Below are positions 18,503-27,473 of a stretch of 64,000 nt of DNA, one piece after another. The notes below the pieces were generated by a model. The model was given only the letters and a program-made list of their open reading frames with translations. It had not been told where the DNA came from and did no database searches. The position numbers were made by a program, and so were the translations under genes. Each line of letters opens with the position of its first letter. Within the stretch, counting starts at the first letter, position 1. Location: positions 1,116,001 through 1,180,000 of the forward strand of contig JASGIG010000001.1 of assembly GCA_047602055.1 (NCBI GenBank), in the 5' to 3' direction. Source of the DNA: JAODBQ01 sp047602055 (GTDB taxonomy: Bacteria; Actinomycetota; Acidimicrobiia; Acidimicrobiales; Ilumatobacteraceae).

Positions 18503-19942
18503 GTGCGCGACGTGAGGCAGCGCCGTCGGACCGTCACATCCAACTTCGGGGCCGGGGCTCGGGAGAGCCACGACGCATCCGGGTTCTATGACCGGTTCCA
18601 CCCGCCGGAGCTGTCGACCGACGACGCCGTGCTGGCACCGTCGGTCGTCACCGAGCCGTTCGTCGCCGGCGACGCCCGGCACATGGACGCCGTCGCCGAC
18701 GGTTCGGTGGCGCTCGTGGTCACGTCGCCGCCGTACTTCGCCGGCAAGCAGTACGAGGAGGAGCTCGAGCGCGACGGCGTCCCGTCGTCGTACCTGGAGT
18801 ACCTGGACCTGCTGCGCGACGTGTTCGCCGAGTGCGTCGACAAGCTCGAGCCCGGCGGGCGCATCGCCGTCAACGTCGCCAACCTCGGCCGCAAGCCGTA
18901 CCGAAGCCTGTCGGCCGACGTCATCCGCATCCTCCAGGACGATCTCGGGCTGCTGCTGCGCGGCGAGCTGATCTGGCAGAAGGCCGAGGGCGCCAGCGGC
19001 TCGTGCGCGTGGGGTTCCTACCGCAGCGCGGCGAACCCGGTGCTGCGCGACGTCACCGAGCGCGTCGTGATCGCCAGCAAGGGCCGCTTCGACCGGGCGC
19101 GCACGGCCCGCCAGCGCGAGGCCGAAGGGCTGCCCCACGAGAGCACGGTGCTCACCGAGGACTTCCTGTCGCTGACGCTCGACGTGTGGTCGATCCCGCC
19201 GGAGAGCGCCCGGCGCGTCGGCCATCCGGCGCCGTTCCCCGTCGAGCTGCCCGAGCAGCTGATCCGCCTGTACACGTACCGCGACGACCTCGTGCTCGAC
19301 CCGTTCATGGGCAGCGGCTCCGCGCTGGTGGCCGCGGCGCGGTTGGGCCGGCGCTACGTCGGCTACGACCTCGACCCCGAGTACGTGGAGATCGCCCGCC
19401 GCCGCGTCGCCGCCGAGGGCGACGTCGTGGCCGTCGCCGACACGCTGCAGGTGCGGGCGACGCGCGAGGGCAAGGCCGCCGGGCGCCTGGCCGAGGAGGC
19501 GTTGGAAGCGGCCGGGTTCACGATCACCGATCGGGCCCGAAAGGTGCGCGAGGCCGGCGTGGTCGTCGACATCGTCGCCACCGATGCGCACGGCGAGCCG
19601 TGGTTCTTCGACGTGCCGGGCGCGTTCACCAGCCACCGCGGCGGCCTGCAGCGCACGGACCGGGTGTGGCGCGCGCTCGGCCGTGCGTCGGCGCTGCGCG
19701 GCCGCCGTGGCGACGTCCCGCTCGTGCTGCTGACGACGCACCTGCCGCGGCCCGGCAGCGAGGGCGACGTCGCCCTGCGCGCCGCCGGTCCCGAGGCGTT
19801 CTTCGACGCCGTCGGCCTGCTCGACGACGACGACGTCGACCGCCTCGCGATGTACGCGATGGGCGGCCGGCGCACCATGCCCCTCGACGGCTTCTGGTCG
19901 GAGGCCGACCTGGCCCGCCGCCCCGCCGTCACCGCCCACTGA
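18503..19942 (+). CDS. DNA methyltransferase with C-terminal nuclease-like domain
   Basis: Site-specific N4-cytosine or N6-adenine methyltransferase, 479 residues (GTG start at 18503; a second GTG at 18512 is possible). The catalytic motif IV reads TSPPYF near residue 77, and the AdoMet motif comes later as DPFMGSG near residue 270, so the order is that of the beta class. From about residue 325 a further domain follows (AGVVVDIVATD, PWFFDVPGAFT) that resembles a degenerate PD-(D/E)XK fold; this is a visual impression. No separate restriction gene lies beside it. Confidence 0.85.
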   Translation: MRDVRQRRRTVTSNFGAGARESHDASGFYDRFHPPELSTDDAVLAPSVVTEPFVAGDARHMDAVADGSVALVVTSPPYFAGKQYEEELERDGVPSSYLEYLDLLRDVFAECVDKLEPGGRIAVNVANLGRKPYRSLSADVIRILQDDLGLLLRGELIWQKAEGASGSCAWGSYRSAANPVLRDVTERVVIASKGRFDRARTARQREAEGLPHESTVLTEDFLSLTLDVWSIPPESARRVGHPAPFPVELPEQLIRLYTYRDDLVLDPFMGSGSALVAAARLGRRYVGYDLDPEYVEIARRRVAAEGDVVAVADTLQVRATREGKAAGRLAEEALEAAGFTITDRARKVREAGVVVDIVATDAHGEPWFFDVPGAFTSHRGGLQRTDRVWRALGRASALRGRRGDVPLVLLTTHLPRPGSEGDVALRAAGPEAFFDAVGLLDDDDVDRLAMYAMGGRRTMPLDGFWSEADLARRPAVTAH

Positions 19943-19956
19943 CGTCGACTCGGCTC

Positions 19957-19984
19957 TGTGTCAGCGCACAAACCGACGTGTGCG
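19957..19984. repeat. Dispersed palindromic repeat, GTCAGCGCAC family
   Basis: TGTGTCAGCGCACAAACCGA and the bases after it, just 3' of the methyltransferase, match (in reverse complement) the right half of the hairpin at 48946-48983. One arm only is present here. It is one of several short repeat families in this window. Confidence 0.6.
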
Positions 19985-20075
19985 CCCGTGTCGTGACGAA
20001 AACGCCGGAGGCGGGGTCACGGCCCGTCGCCCCGGCCCGGCTCACGGCGGGCACGGTGTCGACTCGTCGACGACG

Positions 20076-20675
20076 TCAGGGTGCCACCAGCAGGCAGCGC
20101 AGCGTCGAGATCAGCGCCCGGCGGATCTGCGTCGGGCCGCGGCCGTGGTCGTCGCGCAGCTGCAGCCACGACTCGAACGATGTCAGCGTGCAGATCACGG
20201 CGACGACGTCGTCGCGCCGCGCCGGGGTCAGCGGGTCGAGCTCGGCGGCGAAGTGCCGCCGCACCTGGGAGGCGAGCATCGTGCGCAGCTGGCGCAGCTC
20301 GGCGGCCAGCTCGGGCACGACGGCCATGCGCATGCGGGTGAACCTGGCCATCGGCTCGGTCCGGTCGAGCAGCCGCAGCCGGGCGGCGACGAAGCGGTCG
20401 ATGCGCTCGTCGAGCGGGCCCTCGCCGCACGCCGGCATCTTGAACAGGGAGCCGTAGCGCACGAGGAAGCGGCCCATGGTCGCGTGGCGCAGCTCGTCGA
20501 GGTTGTCGAAGTAGCGGTACAGCGTCGCCTCGGAGACGCCGGCACGATCGGTGAGCAGCTCGACGTCAGGAGTCTGCCCGTCGAGAACCAGGTCGATCAT
20601 CGCGTCGGTCACGGCCAGCCGGCCGCGCTCGCGCCTTGCCCGCCGACCGTCGGTCGTCGCCACTGCGGTCGTCAT
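20076..20675 (-). CDS. TetR-family transcriptional regulator
   Basis: One-component repressor of about 199 residues from the ATG at 20675 (an earlier start at 20702 is possible). The N-terminal helix-turn-helix is clear (LTDRAGVSEATLYRYFDNLD, about residues 40-60), preceded by a basic helix rich in Arg. The C-terminal ligand and dimer domain is helical and unrelated to any ligand class I can name. The divergent side holds relics of a haloalkane dehalogenase, which may have been its target. Confidence 0.88.
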   Translation of the reverse strand: MTTAVATTDGRRARRERGRLAVTDAMIDLVLDGQTPDVELLTDRAGVSEATLYRYFDNLDELRHATMGRFLVRYGSLFKMPACGEGPLDERIDRFVAARLRLLDRTEPMARFTRMRMAVVPELAAELRQLRTMLASQVRRHFAAELDPLTPARRDDVVAVICTLTSFESWLQLRDDHGRGPTQIRRALISTLRCLLVAP

Positions 20676-20887
20676 CGCCGCCGACGATAGTTCTGCAGGC
20701 AACTATTGACAGTGTAACTCTCAACTTCTACCGTCGGTCGACGCATGTCACCTCTCGTGACCCTCCTGAGCACCGGCAGCCCGATTCCGCGCCGCGGGCC
20801 CGCTCGCTGGTCGCGAGCACGTCGGACGGGCACGTCGAGCTCGGCGACGACCTGCACCGAGTCGAGATCACCGCGAGCAACTGACCG

Positions 20888-21117
20888 ATGGACGTCCTGC
20901 GCACACCCGACAGCCGCTTCGAGGCGCCGTTCCCCGACGACAGCTACAAGGCCGGGGCGCGGACTGTCCTGTCGGACTGATCCAAGCCGTTCCTGGCAAG
21001 GATCCCTGGTGCCCAGGGCCAGCCGCACACGACGATCGAGGGAGCCGGGCACTTCCTCCAGGAGGACCGCGGCGCGGTGCTGGCGGGGTGTTGCACGAGG
21101 TCATCGGGAGGACCTCG
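20888..21117 (+). pseudogene. Relic of a haloalkane dehalogenase
   Basis: Three pieces characteristic of haloalkane dehalogenases are run together. They are VLRTPDSRFEAPF (the N-terminal start), PDDSYKAGAR (middle, just after the cap) and IPGAQGQPHTTIEGAGHFLQ (C-terminal His loop, ending EDRG). The catalytic Asp region and most of the fold are missing, a stop codon falls near 20978, and the last piece is in another frame. It is a deletion-ridden remnant, not a functional gene. Confidence 0.72.
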
Positions 21118-21453
21118 TGAGCAGCACCGCGTCGCGGTACGGGCAGGTCGATCGCGACTGCGCCCGACGTCCCGCACCCGCCGACCGACGGGGACGGGCC
21201 GATCATGATCGTCCGCGGTGTGCGCATCGCCGGGTGGTTAGCGGTGGACGGCACCATCGTCGGTGACGGCCCGGCCTGGCACCAGGTGCGCTGCAGTGCG
21301 TTCCCCGGCGCCCGGGCGTTCATGGCCGTCGCCACCGAGCCGGCGCGGCTGGCGGCACGGCGGATGCTGCGCGAGCCGACGATGGCCGACCCCTCCAGGC
21401 TGCTGGTCCGGCTGATCCTCGATCACCTGGCGTCGTCGACGGCCATGGTCTGA
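21118..21453 (+). CDS. Hypothetical protein, 111 residues
   Basis: An open frame from a GTG at 21118 to 21453. It lacks a signal peptide, membrane segment or motif I can name. The C-terminal half (FMAVATEPARLAARRMLREP, then a helical end) looks like a real protein, while the N-terminal 30 residues look less so. It directly follows the dehalogenase relic and may itself be a fragment. The short gap after it (21454-21480) is a GGCC simple repeat. Confidence 0.35.
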
Positions 21454-21487
21454 CGGCCGGCCGGCCGGCCGGCCGGGCCGAGCCGGC

Positions 21488-23662
21488 TCAGCTCAGCTCG
21501 ACGTCGACGGCCTGTGCCACCGGATCGCCGGCGAAGCGGCCGACGACGATCCGGTGCAGACCGGCAGGCGAGCGCCAGCAGTGCTGCGCGGGATCGCGCC
21601 GCGCCAGGCGGGCGAGCGGGACGACGATCTCGAACGGCGACTCGCCGCCGGCGGGGACCTCGACGCGGGCGAAGCGGACCAGCCGCGGCGGCGTGTCCTC
21701 GCCGGGCAGCTCGGCGATCACCTGGACGACGTCGGCGCCGTCCACTCCACCGGTGTTGGCGAGCGTGCCGCGCACCGTCAGCCGAGCGGCGTCGAGAGCG
21801 ACGTCGACCGCGCCGAGCTCGAACGTCGTGTACGACAGCCCGAACCCGAACGGGAACCGCGCCGGGCGCCCGGTGCGGGCGAGGTGCCACCAGCCGTGCC
21901 AGCGGTCGTAGGTGAACGACTTGGCGTCGCGGTCGAACGGCGGCAGGTCGGCCTCGTCGGCGGGCACGCTGAACGGCAGGCGCGCCGACGGGTTCACCGC
22001 CCCGCTCAACACGTCGGCGAGACCCTCCCCGGCTCGGCACCCGCCGTACCAGACCTGGGCGACGGCCGGCACGGCGTCGATCCACTCGCTCATCACCACG
22101 GCGCTCGCCGCCTGCAGGGCGACGACGGTGCGCGGGTTGGCGGCGGCGACGCGGCGGATCAGCGCGACGTCGCCGTCGGCCAGCCCCAGCGAGGCGCGGT
22201 CGCCGCCGTTGCTGAACCCGCGCGGTCGATCGGCCATGCGGTCCGGCTTGGTCGCCGGCACCTGCTCGGCGAGCGTCGCCTGGAACAGGTCGGCGACGTC
22301 GGGCTCGTCGGCCGGCGGGAACATCGCCGGCAGCGACGGGTCGGTCTCGCCGATGTACTCGCCCTCGTCGCGGTACGTGTAGCCGACGACGACCACGGCC
22401 ACGTCGGCCGCGGCGGCGACCGCCGCGGCGCGGTCGAGGTCGGCGCCGTCGTCGTGGGTGACGCTGGCGAACGTCGCCTGCACCCCGTCGAGCACGGTGT
22501 GGCAGTCGAGGTCCCACACGTCGCTCGACCCGCCGTCGCCGATGTTCACCGTGGCGGCGAGGTGACCGAGCACGGCGACCGCCGCCGACGTCGCCATCGG
22601 CAGCACCGGCAGGCCGTCGACGGCCTCGTTGCGCAGCACGACGACCGAGCGCGCCGCCACCTCGCGTGCGAGGGCGCGGTGCTCGTCGCAGCCGACGACG
22701 TCGAGCGGCGGCTGGGTGGCGATCAGATCGTCGAAGCGCAGCAGCGTGGCGATCGTGCGGGTGACCGCGGCGTCGACGTCGGCCCACGACGCGTCGCCGT
22801 TCGCCAGCGCCGCCGGGAGGTGCTGGGCGCGCACCATCCGGTACGGCATCTCGATGTCGAGGCCGGCGCGCAGCGACGTCGCCGCATCGCGCAGCCCGAA
22901 GATCCAGTCGCTGATGACGAAGCCGTCGAAGCCCCACTCGTCGCGCAGCACGCCGGTGAGCAGCGCCGGGCTCTCGCCGCACCACTCGCCGTTCACCGAG
23001 TTGTACGCCGACATGATCGAGGCCACGCCCTCGTCGACGATCCGGCGGAAGTGCGGCAGGTACACCTCGTGGAGGGCGATCTCGTCGATCGTCACGTCGA
23101 CCGAGAAGCGGGCGTTCTCCATCGAGTTGCAGGCGAAGTGCTTGAGGCTGGCCATCACGTGGCGCTGCAGGCCGCGCACGACGGCGGCGCCCAGCTCGCC
23201 GACGTGGAACGGGTCCTCGCCGTACGTCTCCTGGGCCCGCCCCCACGCCGGGTGGCGCAGCAGGTTGACGCACACCGCGCCGGTCAGCGTCGCCCCGAGG
23301 GCGCGCAGCTCGGTGCCGATCGCCTCGCCGACGCGCTCCTCCAGCTCGACGTCCCACGTCGCGCCGCGCCCCATCGCCACCGGGAACGCGGTGGCGTTGC
23401 CGATCACCGCGCCGCGCGGCCCGTCGGCGAACTCGACGCCGGGGATGCCCAGCCGCTCCACGCGTGCGCCGCGGAACGGGGCGCGGTGGTAGCCGTCCTC
23501 GCGGGTCAGGAACGCCAGCCCGCCCCACGTCGGGGCGTCGCCGTCGAGGCACCACAGGCGCTCGTACTCGGTCATCTGCGCAACCAGCTCGGCGGCCGCC
23601 TCGTGCGGCTCGGCGCCGCCGGCCACCGCGGCGCGGGCGTCGGCATACGTCTCGATCGTCAT
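21488..23662 (-). CDS. Glycoside hydrolase family 3 protein (beta-glucosidase-like)
   Basis: Exo-acting glycosidase of 724 residues. The N-terminal barrel shows the family hallmarks: ERLGIPGVEFADGPRGAV, KHFACNSMENAR (the KHF substrate contact) and the nucleophile Asp in GFDGFVISDW near residue 250. The second alpha/beta domain lies around residues 325-560, and a fibronectin III-like domain (VQVIAELPGEDTPPRLVRF) closes the protein. No signal peptide is visible, so it probably acts on imported oligosaccharides. Linkage specificity cannot be read from sequence. It stands alone, divergent from an alpha/beta hydrolase. Confidence 0.93.
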   Translation of the reverse strand: MTIETYADARAAVAGGAEPHEAAAELVAQMTEYERLWCLDGDAPTWGGLAFLTREDGYHRAPFRGARVERLGIPGVEFADGPRGAVIGNATAFPVAMGRGATWDVELEERVGEAIGTELRALGATLTGAVCVNLLRHPAWGRAQETYGEDPFHVGELGAAVVRGLQRHVMASLKHFACNSMENARFSVDVTIDEIALHEVYLPHFRRIVDEGVASIMSAYNSVNGEWCGESPALLTGVLRDEWGFDGFVISDWIFGLRDAATSLRAGLDIEMPYRMVRAQHLPAALANGDASWADVDAAVTRTIATLLRFDDLIATQPPLDVVGCDEHRALAREVAARSVVVLRNEAVDGLPVLPMATSAAVAVLGHLAATVNIGDGGSSDVWDLDCHTVLDGVQATFASVTHDDGADLDRAAAVAAAADVAVVVVGYTYRDEGEYIGETDPSLPAMFPPADEPDVADLFQATLAEQVPATKPDRMADRPRGFSNGGDRASLGLADGDVALIRRVAAANPRTVVALQAASAVVMSEWIDAVPAVAQVWYGGCRAGEGLADVLSGAVNPSARLPFSVPADEADLPPFDRDAKSFTYDRWHGWWHLARTGRPARFPFGFGLSYTTFELGAVDVALDAARLTVRGTLANTGGVDGADVVQVIAELPGEDTPPRLVRFARVEVPAGGESPFEIVVPLARLARRDPAQHCWRSPAGLHRIVVGRFAGDPVAQAVDVELS

Positions 23663-23705
23663 GTCGTGTCTCCCCCTCTGACGGCGCCGAACCTACGACA
23701 CGGCG

Positions 23706-24584
23706 ATGCGTAGGCTCGGCCGCGTGCCGGGACCGACGTCGCATTCCTACTTCTCCCAGCGGCTCAAGCTGCACTATCTCGATTGGGGCAACCCGGAGGC
23801 GCCGCCGCTGCTGCTGATCCACGGCAACCGCGACCACGCCCACAACTGGGACTGGGTGGCCGAGCGGCTGCAGGACCGCTACCACATCATCGCCCCGGAC
23901 CTGCGCGGCCACGGCGACTCGCAGTGGAGCGCCGGCTCGATGTACTCGCCGGCGGAGTTCGTCAGCGACATCGAGCAGCTCGTCCACCAGCAGCAGCTCG
24001 CCCCGCTGCGCATCGTCGCCCACTCGCTCGGCGGCAACGTCGCGCTGCGCTTCACCGGCACGTACCCGGAGGACGTGCTGCGGCTCGTCGTCATCGAGGG
24101 GTGGGGCGCGACGCTGCCGGCACGGGAGCGGTTGACGACGCCGGCGCGGATGCGCACCTGGATCGAGGGCCAGCGCGCCGTCGCCGCCCGACAGCCGCGG
24201 CGCTACGCGACGCTCGACGAGGCCTACCAGCGGATGCTCGAGGCCAACCCACACCTGTCGGCCGAGCAGGCCCGGCACCTGACGACCCACGGCGCCAACC
24301 AGAACGAGGACGGCACGTACACGTGGAAGTTCGACAACTACGTGCACACCAACCAGGCGCTCGACCTGTCGACCGACGAGGTGCTCGACCTGTGGCGCAA
24401 CATCACCTGCCCGGTGCTGCTGATCGCCGGCTCGGAGAGCTGGACCCGTTCCGGCGCCTCGCCGGACTCGCTCCTCGCCGAGTTCACCGACGCCCGCCAC
24501 GTCGTCATCGACCGCGCCGGCCACTGGGTCCAGCACGACCAGCTCGACACCTTCGTCGACCTCGTGGAGGACTTCCTCGCATAG
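23706..24584 (+). CDS. Alpha/beta hydrolase
   Basis: Serine hydrolase of about 292 residues with an intact triad layout. The oxyanion loop is LLIHGNRDHAHNWD, the nucleophile elbow is VAHSLGGNVA, the acid follows in LLIAGSES or a nearby Asp, and the His is in IDRAGHWVQHDQ. The start may be the ATG at 23706 or the GTG at 23724; the latter lies nearer the conserved sequence. Divergent from the GH3 gene, 43 bases apart. Substrate unknown; epoxide, ester or haloalkane substrates all occur in this superfamily. Confidence 0.87.
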   Translation: MRRLGRVPGPTSHSYFSQRLKLHYLDWGNPEAPPLLLIHGNRDHAHNWDWVAERLQDRYHIIAPDLRGHGDSQWSAGSMYSPAEFVSDIEQLVHQQQLAPLRIVAHSLGGNVALRFTGTYPEDVLRLVVIEGWGATLPARERLTTPARMRTWIEGQRAVAARQPRRYATLDEAYQRMLEANPHLSAEQARHLTTHGANQNEDGTYTWKFDNYVHTNQALDLSTDEVLDLWRNITCPVLLIAGSESWTRSGASPDSLLAEFTDARHVVIDRAGHWVQHDQLDTFVDLVEDFLA

Positions 24585-24610
24585 CGCGCGCCCCGCCGCG
24601 CCGCGCCGCC

Positions 24611-24712
24611 GTCCGAGTCCCACGTGTTCCTCCGAGTCCCACGTGTCCATGCGAGTCCCAGATGCTCCCCCGGGGTACGGCTGCGACTCGCCTGGTCCTC
24701 TGGGACTCGGAG
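24611..24712. repeat. CCGAGTCCCA repeat cluster between convergent genes
   Basis: Copies of CGAGTCCCA occur at 24613-24630, 24631-24648 and 24651-24664, the first two continuing as CGTGT. One inverted copy, TCTGGGACTCGGAG, lies at 24699-24712. The inverted copy can pair with any of the three, so the cluster may act as a bidirectional terminator between two converging hydrolase genes. Confidence 0.7.
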
Positions 24713-24725
24713 AACGCCGGGTCGG

Positions 24726-25604
24726 TCAGCTGACGAGCTGCAGGCCGCGGCTCGCGCTGGCCCGGCCGACGGCGCGGCACATCGTGACGAGGGCGTCGAC
24801 GAAGCCGGAGCCGGCGCGCATGCAGGCGATGTGCCCGCCGTCGATGTCGGCGCCGGCGACCGGCCGCAGCCGGGACGCCATCGCCCGCTGGCGGGCGGTC
24901 GGCACGACGGTGTCGTGCAACGTCGTCACCGTCGCCACCGGGACGTCGACGCGTGGCAGCCAGCCGCGCGAGTCGAAGCGACCCAGCTCGCGTGCGGCTT
25001 CGAGGACCTGGGCCCAGTCGTGGGCGGCGACCCCGCCGCCGGGCGTCGCCGGCAGCCGGCGGTGCCGCGCCACCTGCCCGCCGAGGAACCGCACGGCCGC
25101 CTTCGACGGACGGGCGCGGGCCATCGCCGCGGCGCCTGTCGCCGCGGCGAACATCGCCCGGTCGCGCGTCGACGCGCAGAACACGTCGCTCGTCGCGCAC
25201 AGCACGAGACCGGCGACGAGCTCGGGATGGCGCCGCCACACCAGCTGGGCGATCGGCCCGCCCATCGCGTAGCCGGCGACGATCGCCGGACCGACGCCGA
25301 GCTCGCGGATCACCGCCGCGACGTCGTCCGCGCAGGCCTCCAACGTGAACGGTCCGGTGTCTCGGGCGCCACGCCCGTGCCCGCGGTGGTCGACGCCGAC
25401 GACGTCGAAGTGCTCGCCGAGGACGGTGTAGGACGCACCCCAGTTGAGGTCGGCCGTCGCCGCCCAGCCGTGCAGCAGCACCACGGTCTGGCGGCGCGCC
25501 GGCCGGTGCAGGTGGCGGACGAACGTCCGGCCGCGGCCTGGCAGCAGCAGGTGCCGTCCCGGCGGCAACCGGGTGACTGCGGCGAGTTGGATGACCTGTT
25601 CCAT
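24726..25604 (-). CDS. Alpha/beta hydrolase-fold protein with Ala at the nucleophile site
   Basis: A protein of about 292 residues with a complete hydrolase fold. The oxyanion loop is VVLLHGWAATADLNWG, and DHRGHGRG and the late His in DIDGGHIACMR are in place. At the nucleophile elbow the expected G-x-S-x-G reads GYAMGG, so the catalytic Ser is Ala. The codon is GCG; a Ser codon TCG would be one base away. The start at 25604 is preferred because the fold begins soon after it. The protein may be non-catalytic, or the base may be wrong. It converges on the intact hydrolase at 23706. Confidence 0.82.
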   Translation of the reverse strand: MEQVIQLAAVTRLPPGRHLLLPGRGRTFVRHLHRPARRQTVVLLHGWAATADLNWGASYTVLGEHFDVVGVDHRGHGRGARDTGPFTLEACADDVAAVIRELGVGPAIVAGYAMGGPIAQLVWRRHPELVAGLVLCATSDVFCASTRDRAMFAAATGAAAMARARPSKAAVRFLGGQVARHRRLPATPGGGVAAHDWAQVLEAARELGRFDSRGWLPRVDVPVATVTTLHDTVVPTARQRAMASRLRPVAGADIDGGHIACMRAGSGFVDALVTMCRAVGRASASRGLQLVS

Positions 25605-25750
25605 GACGCCCCCGACTTCGATGGATGATGTGCCAACCAAGAGTCACGTGTGGCGGTCGGGATGCGCTGACGGGCACAGCGGATCGGTGGATGGTCCGCG
25701 CGGCCTATGGTGCGCGTCCCGACGCGCTGGCGACCTCGTGACGTCCACAT

Positions 25751-25817
25751 CTTGACGACCGATCGCGCTCGATCGGCCGGATCCTGCGTCAAGGTCTGAA
25801 CTTGACGACCGATCGCG
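25751..25817. repeat. Paired copies of the TTGACGAC palindromic repeat
   Basis: CTTGACGACCGATCGCG occurs at 25751-25767 and again at 25801-25817, with a partly inverted copy (GGATCCTGCGTCAAG) between. The same family appears at 53682-53745 as TTGACGACGGATC and its complement. It fills the gap upstream of a sigma factor gene; the rest of the 25605-25883 gap shows nothing else. Confidence 0.65.
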
Positions 25818-25883
25818 CCGGGCGCCGATTGACCGACGGCGGGGGACCGATCAGCGTTCGTGACGGTTCGTGACTCGTAGGGG

Positions 25884-26360
25884 GTGGTGATCGGCAGCGA
25901 CGGACGTGACGCAGCGGTCCACGGCTTCGAGGACCTGTACCTGCGCGAGCTCGGCGCGCTCGTCCGTCTCGGGGTGCTGCTCGTCGGCGACCGTCGCCGG
26001 GCCGAGGAGCTGGTGCACGAGGCGTTCGTCGACGTGTGGCAGCGGTGGGACGACCTCGACCGGCCGGGCGTGTACCTGCGGCGCTGCGTCGTGCACCGCT
26101 GCTACCGGGAGCTGCGGCGGCGGCGATGGCTGCACCAGCGCGAGCCGACGCTCGCCGACCTGGCCGTCGACGACCAGCCCCGGTTGCTGCTGGACGTGAT
26201 CTCCCACCTGCCGGCACGGCGGCGGGCGATCGTCGCGCTGCGCTTCGACGCGGACATGGACGAGCAGACGATCGCCGACACGCTCGGCATCCGGCCGGGG
26301 ACGGTGCGGGCCGGCCTGCACCAGGCGCTGCAGCAACTGCGGAAGGTGATCGAACCATGA
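25884..26360 (+). CDS. ECF-type RNA polymerase sigma factor (pair 1)
   Basis: Sigma factor of 158 residues with region 2 (FEDLYLRELGALVRLGVLLV, then EELVHEAFVDVWQRW) and region 4 (LPARRRAIVALRFDADMD, HTH IADTLGIRPGTVRAGLHQAL). It lacks any extra C-terminal domain. The stop overlaps the start of the membrane partner as ATGA, a classic sigma/anti-sigma arrangement. It begins with GTG at 25884. It is the first of five such pairs in 10 kb. Confidence 0.87.
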   Translation: MVIGSDGRDAAVHGFEDLYLRELGALVRLGVLLVGDRRRAEELVHEAFVDVWQRWDDLDRPGVYLRRCVVHRCYRELRRRRWLHQREPTLADLAVDDQPRLLLDVISHLPARRRAIVALRFDADMDEQTIADTLGIRPGTVRAGLHQALQQLRKVIEP

Positions 26361-26933
26361 ACGACGTCGAGGACGCCGTGCGCCACGCCCTGCACGACGC
26401 CGTCGCACCCATCGAGGCGCGGCCCGACCTCGGCGCCGTCGCCCGGCATCGTCGCGAGCGAACCCGTCGCCGGCGAGTCGTTGCCGTGGCCGGTGCCGTC
26501 GTGCTGATCGTGCTCGCGGGCGCGGCGATCGGGTGGCGCGTCGCCTCGCGCCCGGGCGGCGACGATCGCCGCCCTGTCCGAGCAGCTGTGCCTGATCCCG
26601 GCGACGATGCCGTTCCACCCCGAAGGCCTCGACTCGCACTGGGAGGTCCTCTCGTACGACCGGGTGCACGGTCTCGCCCTGTGGGCGAGCGATGATCCAC
26701 CGAACAGGGTGGAGATCTGGAACGGCGGCCGCGGCGAGCTGCCCGAGCCGGTGAGCAACGTCGAGACGATCACCGTGCTCGGCCACCCGGCGCTGATCGG
26801 CGACATCTCCGACGGATACTCCGTCGTCGTCCAGCTCGGCCCGACCGTCTGCGACCGCTGGGCGCTCGTCGCCCACCCCGGCACCTCTCGCGACGAGCTT
26901 CACGACATCGCCGTCGCCCTCCAGCCGAACTGA
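26357..26933 (+). CDS. Membrane partner of sigma pair 1, apparent frameshift
   Basis: A single-pass membrane protein, presumably the anti-sigma partner. The cytoplasmic N-terminus (about 45 residues, ending in an Arg cluster) leads to one helix (VVAVAGAVVLIVLAGAAIGW). The frame changes near 26566-26573, consistent with one extra C. The outside part then reads on from MPFHPEGLDSHWEVL to 26933. The joined product would have about 190 residues. No HxxxCxxC zinc anti-sigma motif is seen. The role is inferred from ATGA coupling to the sigma gene. Confidence 0.65.
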
Positions 26934-26990
26934 ACGGTCGGGCCGAGCTGCCGTTGGAACCGGCGGGGCGATCGGTGGTGTCGTAGGGGT

Positions 26991-27473
26991 GTGACTGCGG
27001 TGCGGGCAGGCGCCGGTTCGGCGCTGGACGGGTTCGACGACTGGTACGCGACCGCGTTCCGCGGCGCGGCACAGCTGGCGCACCTGCTGACCGGATCGAA
27101 CGAGGTGGCCGAGGACCTCGCGCAGGATGCGATGCTCAAGGTCCGCGACCGCGACGACCAGCTGTCGAACCGTGATGCGTACCTGCGCGTGGTGATCGTC
27201 AACCTGGCGCGCAACTGGCATCGCAGCCGCCAGCGGCGCCTGCTGCGCGACCGCCGGGCGGCCACACCGGATGCCGCCGCGGAGGCGCACGAGTATGCCG
27301 GGATGCTGGCCGTCGTCGACCGGCTGCCGTTCAGGCAGCGCACGGTGATCGTGGCGCGCTACTGGCTCGACCTTCCCGAGTCCGAGATCGCCGAGCTGGT
27401 CGGCTGCCGCCCCGGCACCGTCAAGTCGCTGGCGTCACGGGCCATGGACACCTTGCGAAGGGAACTGGGATGA
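26991..27473 (+). CDS. ECF/SigE-like sigma factor (pair 2)
   Basis: Sigma factor of 160 residues. Region 2 is seen in FDDWYATAFRGAAQLAHLL and EDLAQDAMLKV, and region 4 in LPFRQRTVIVARYWLDLPES followed by the HTH IAELVGCRPGTVKSLASRAM. This layout matches the SigE-family ECF factors common in actinobacteria. The stop overlaps the start of the next gene by 4 bases, pairing it with a membrane protein. Confidence 0.88.
   Translation: MTAVRAGAGSALDGFDDWYATAFRGAAQLAHLLTGSNEVAEDLAQDAMLKVRDRDDQLSNRDAYLRVVIVNLARNWHRSRQRRLLRDRRAATPDAAAEAHEYAGMLAVVDRLPFRQRTVIVARYWLDLPESEIAELVGCRPGTVKSLASRAMDTLRRELG

Noticed and set aside
21454..21480. GGCC-rich tract between the hypothetical frame and the GH3 gene
   Set aside because: A simple GGCC tandem repeat in a GC-rich genome; no flanking structure makes it more than low-complexity sequence.
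21554..23713. A 719-residue plus-strand frame opposite the GH3 gene
   Set aside because: Shadow of a clear glycosidase; no recognisable domain and an amino-acid make-up expected from antisense GC-rich codons.
24611..24664. Three near-identical short direct repeats that might suggest a CRISPR array
   Set aside because: The units are about 10-18 bases with almost no spacers, and one copy is inverted; there are no cas genes. They behave as a repeat or terminator cluster.
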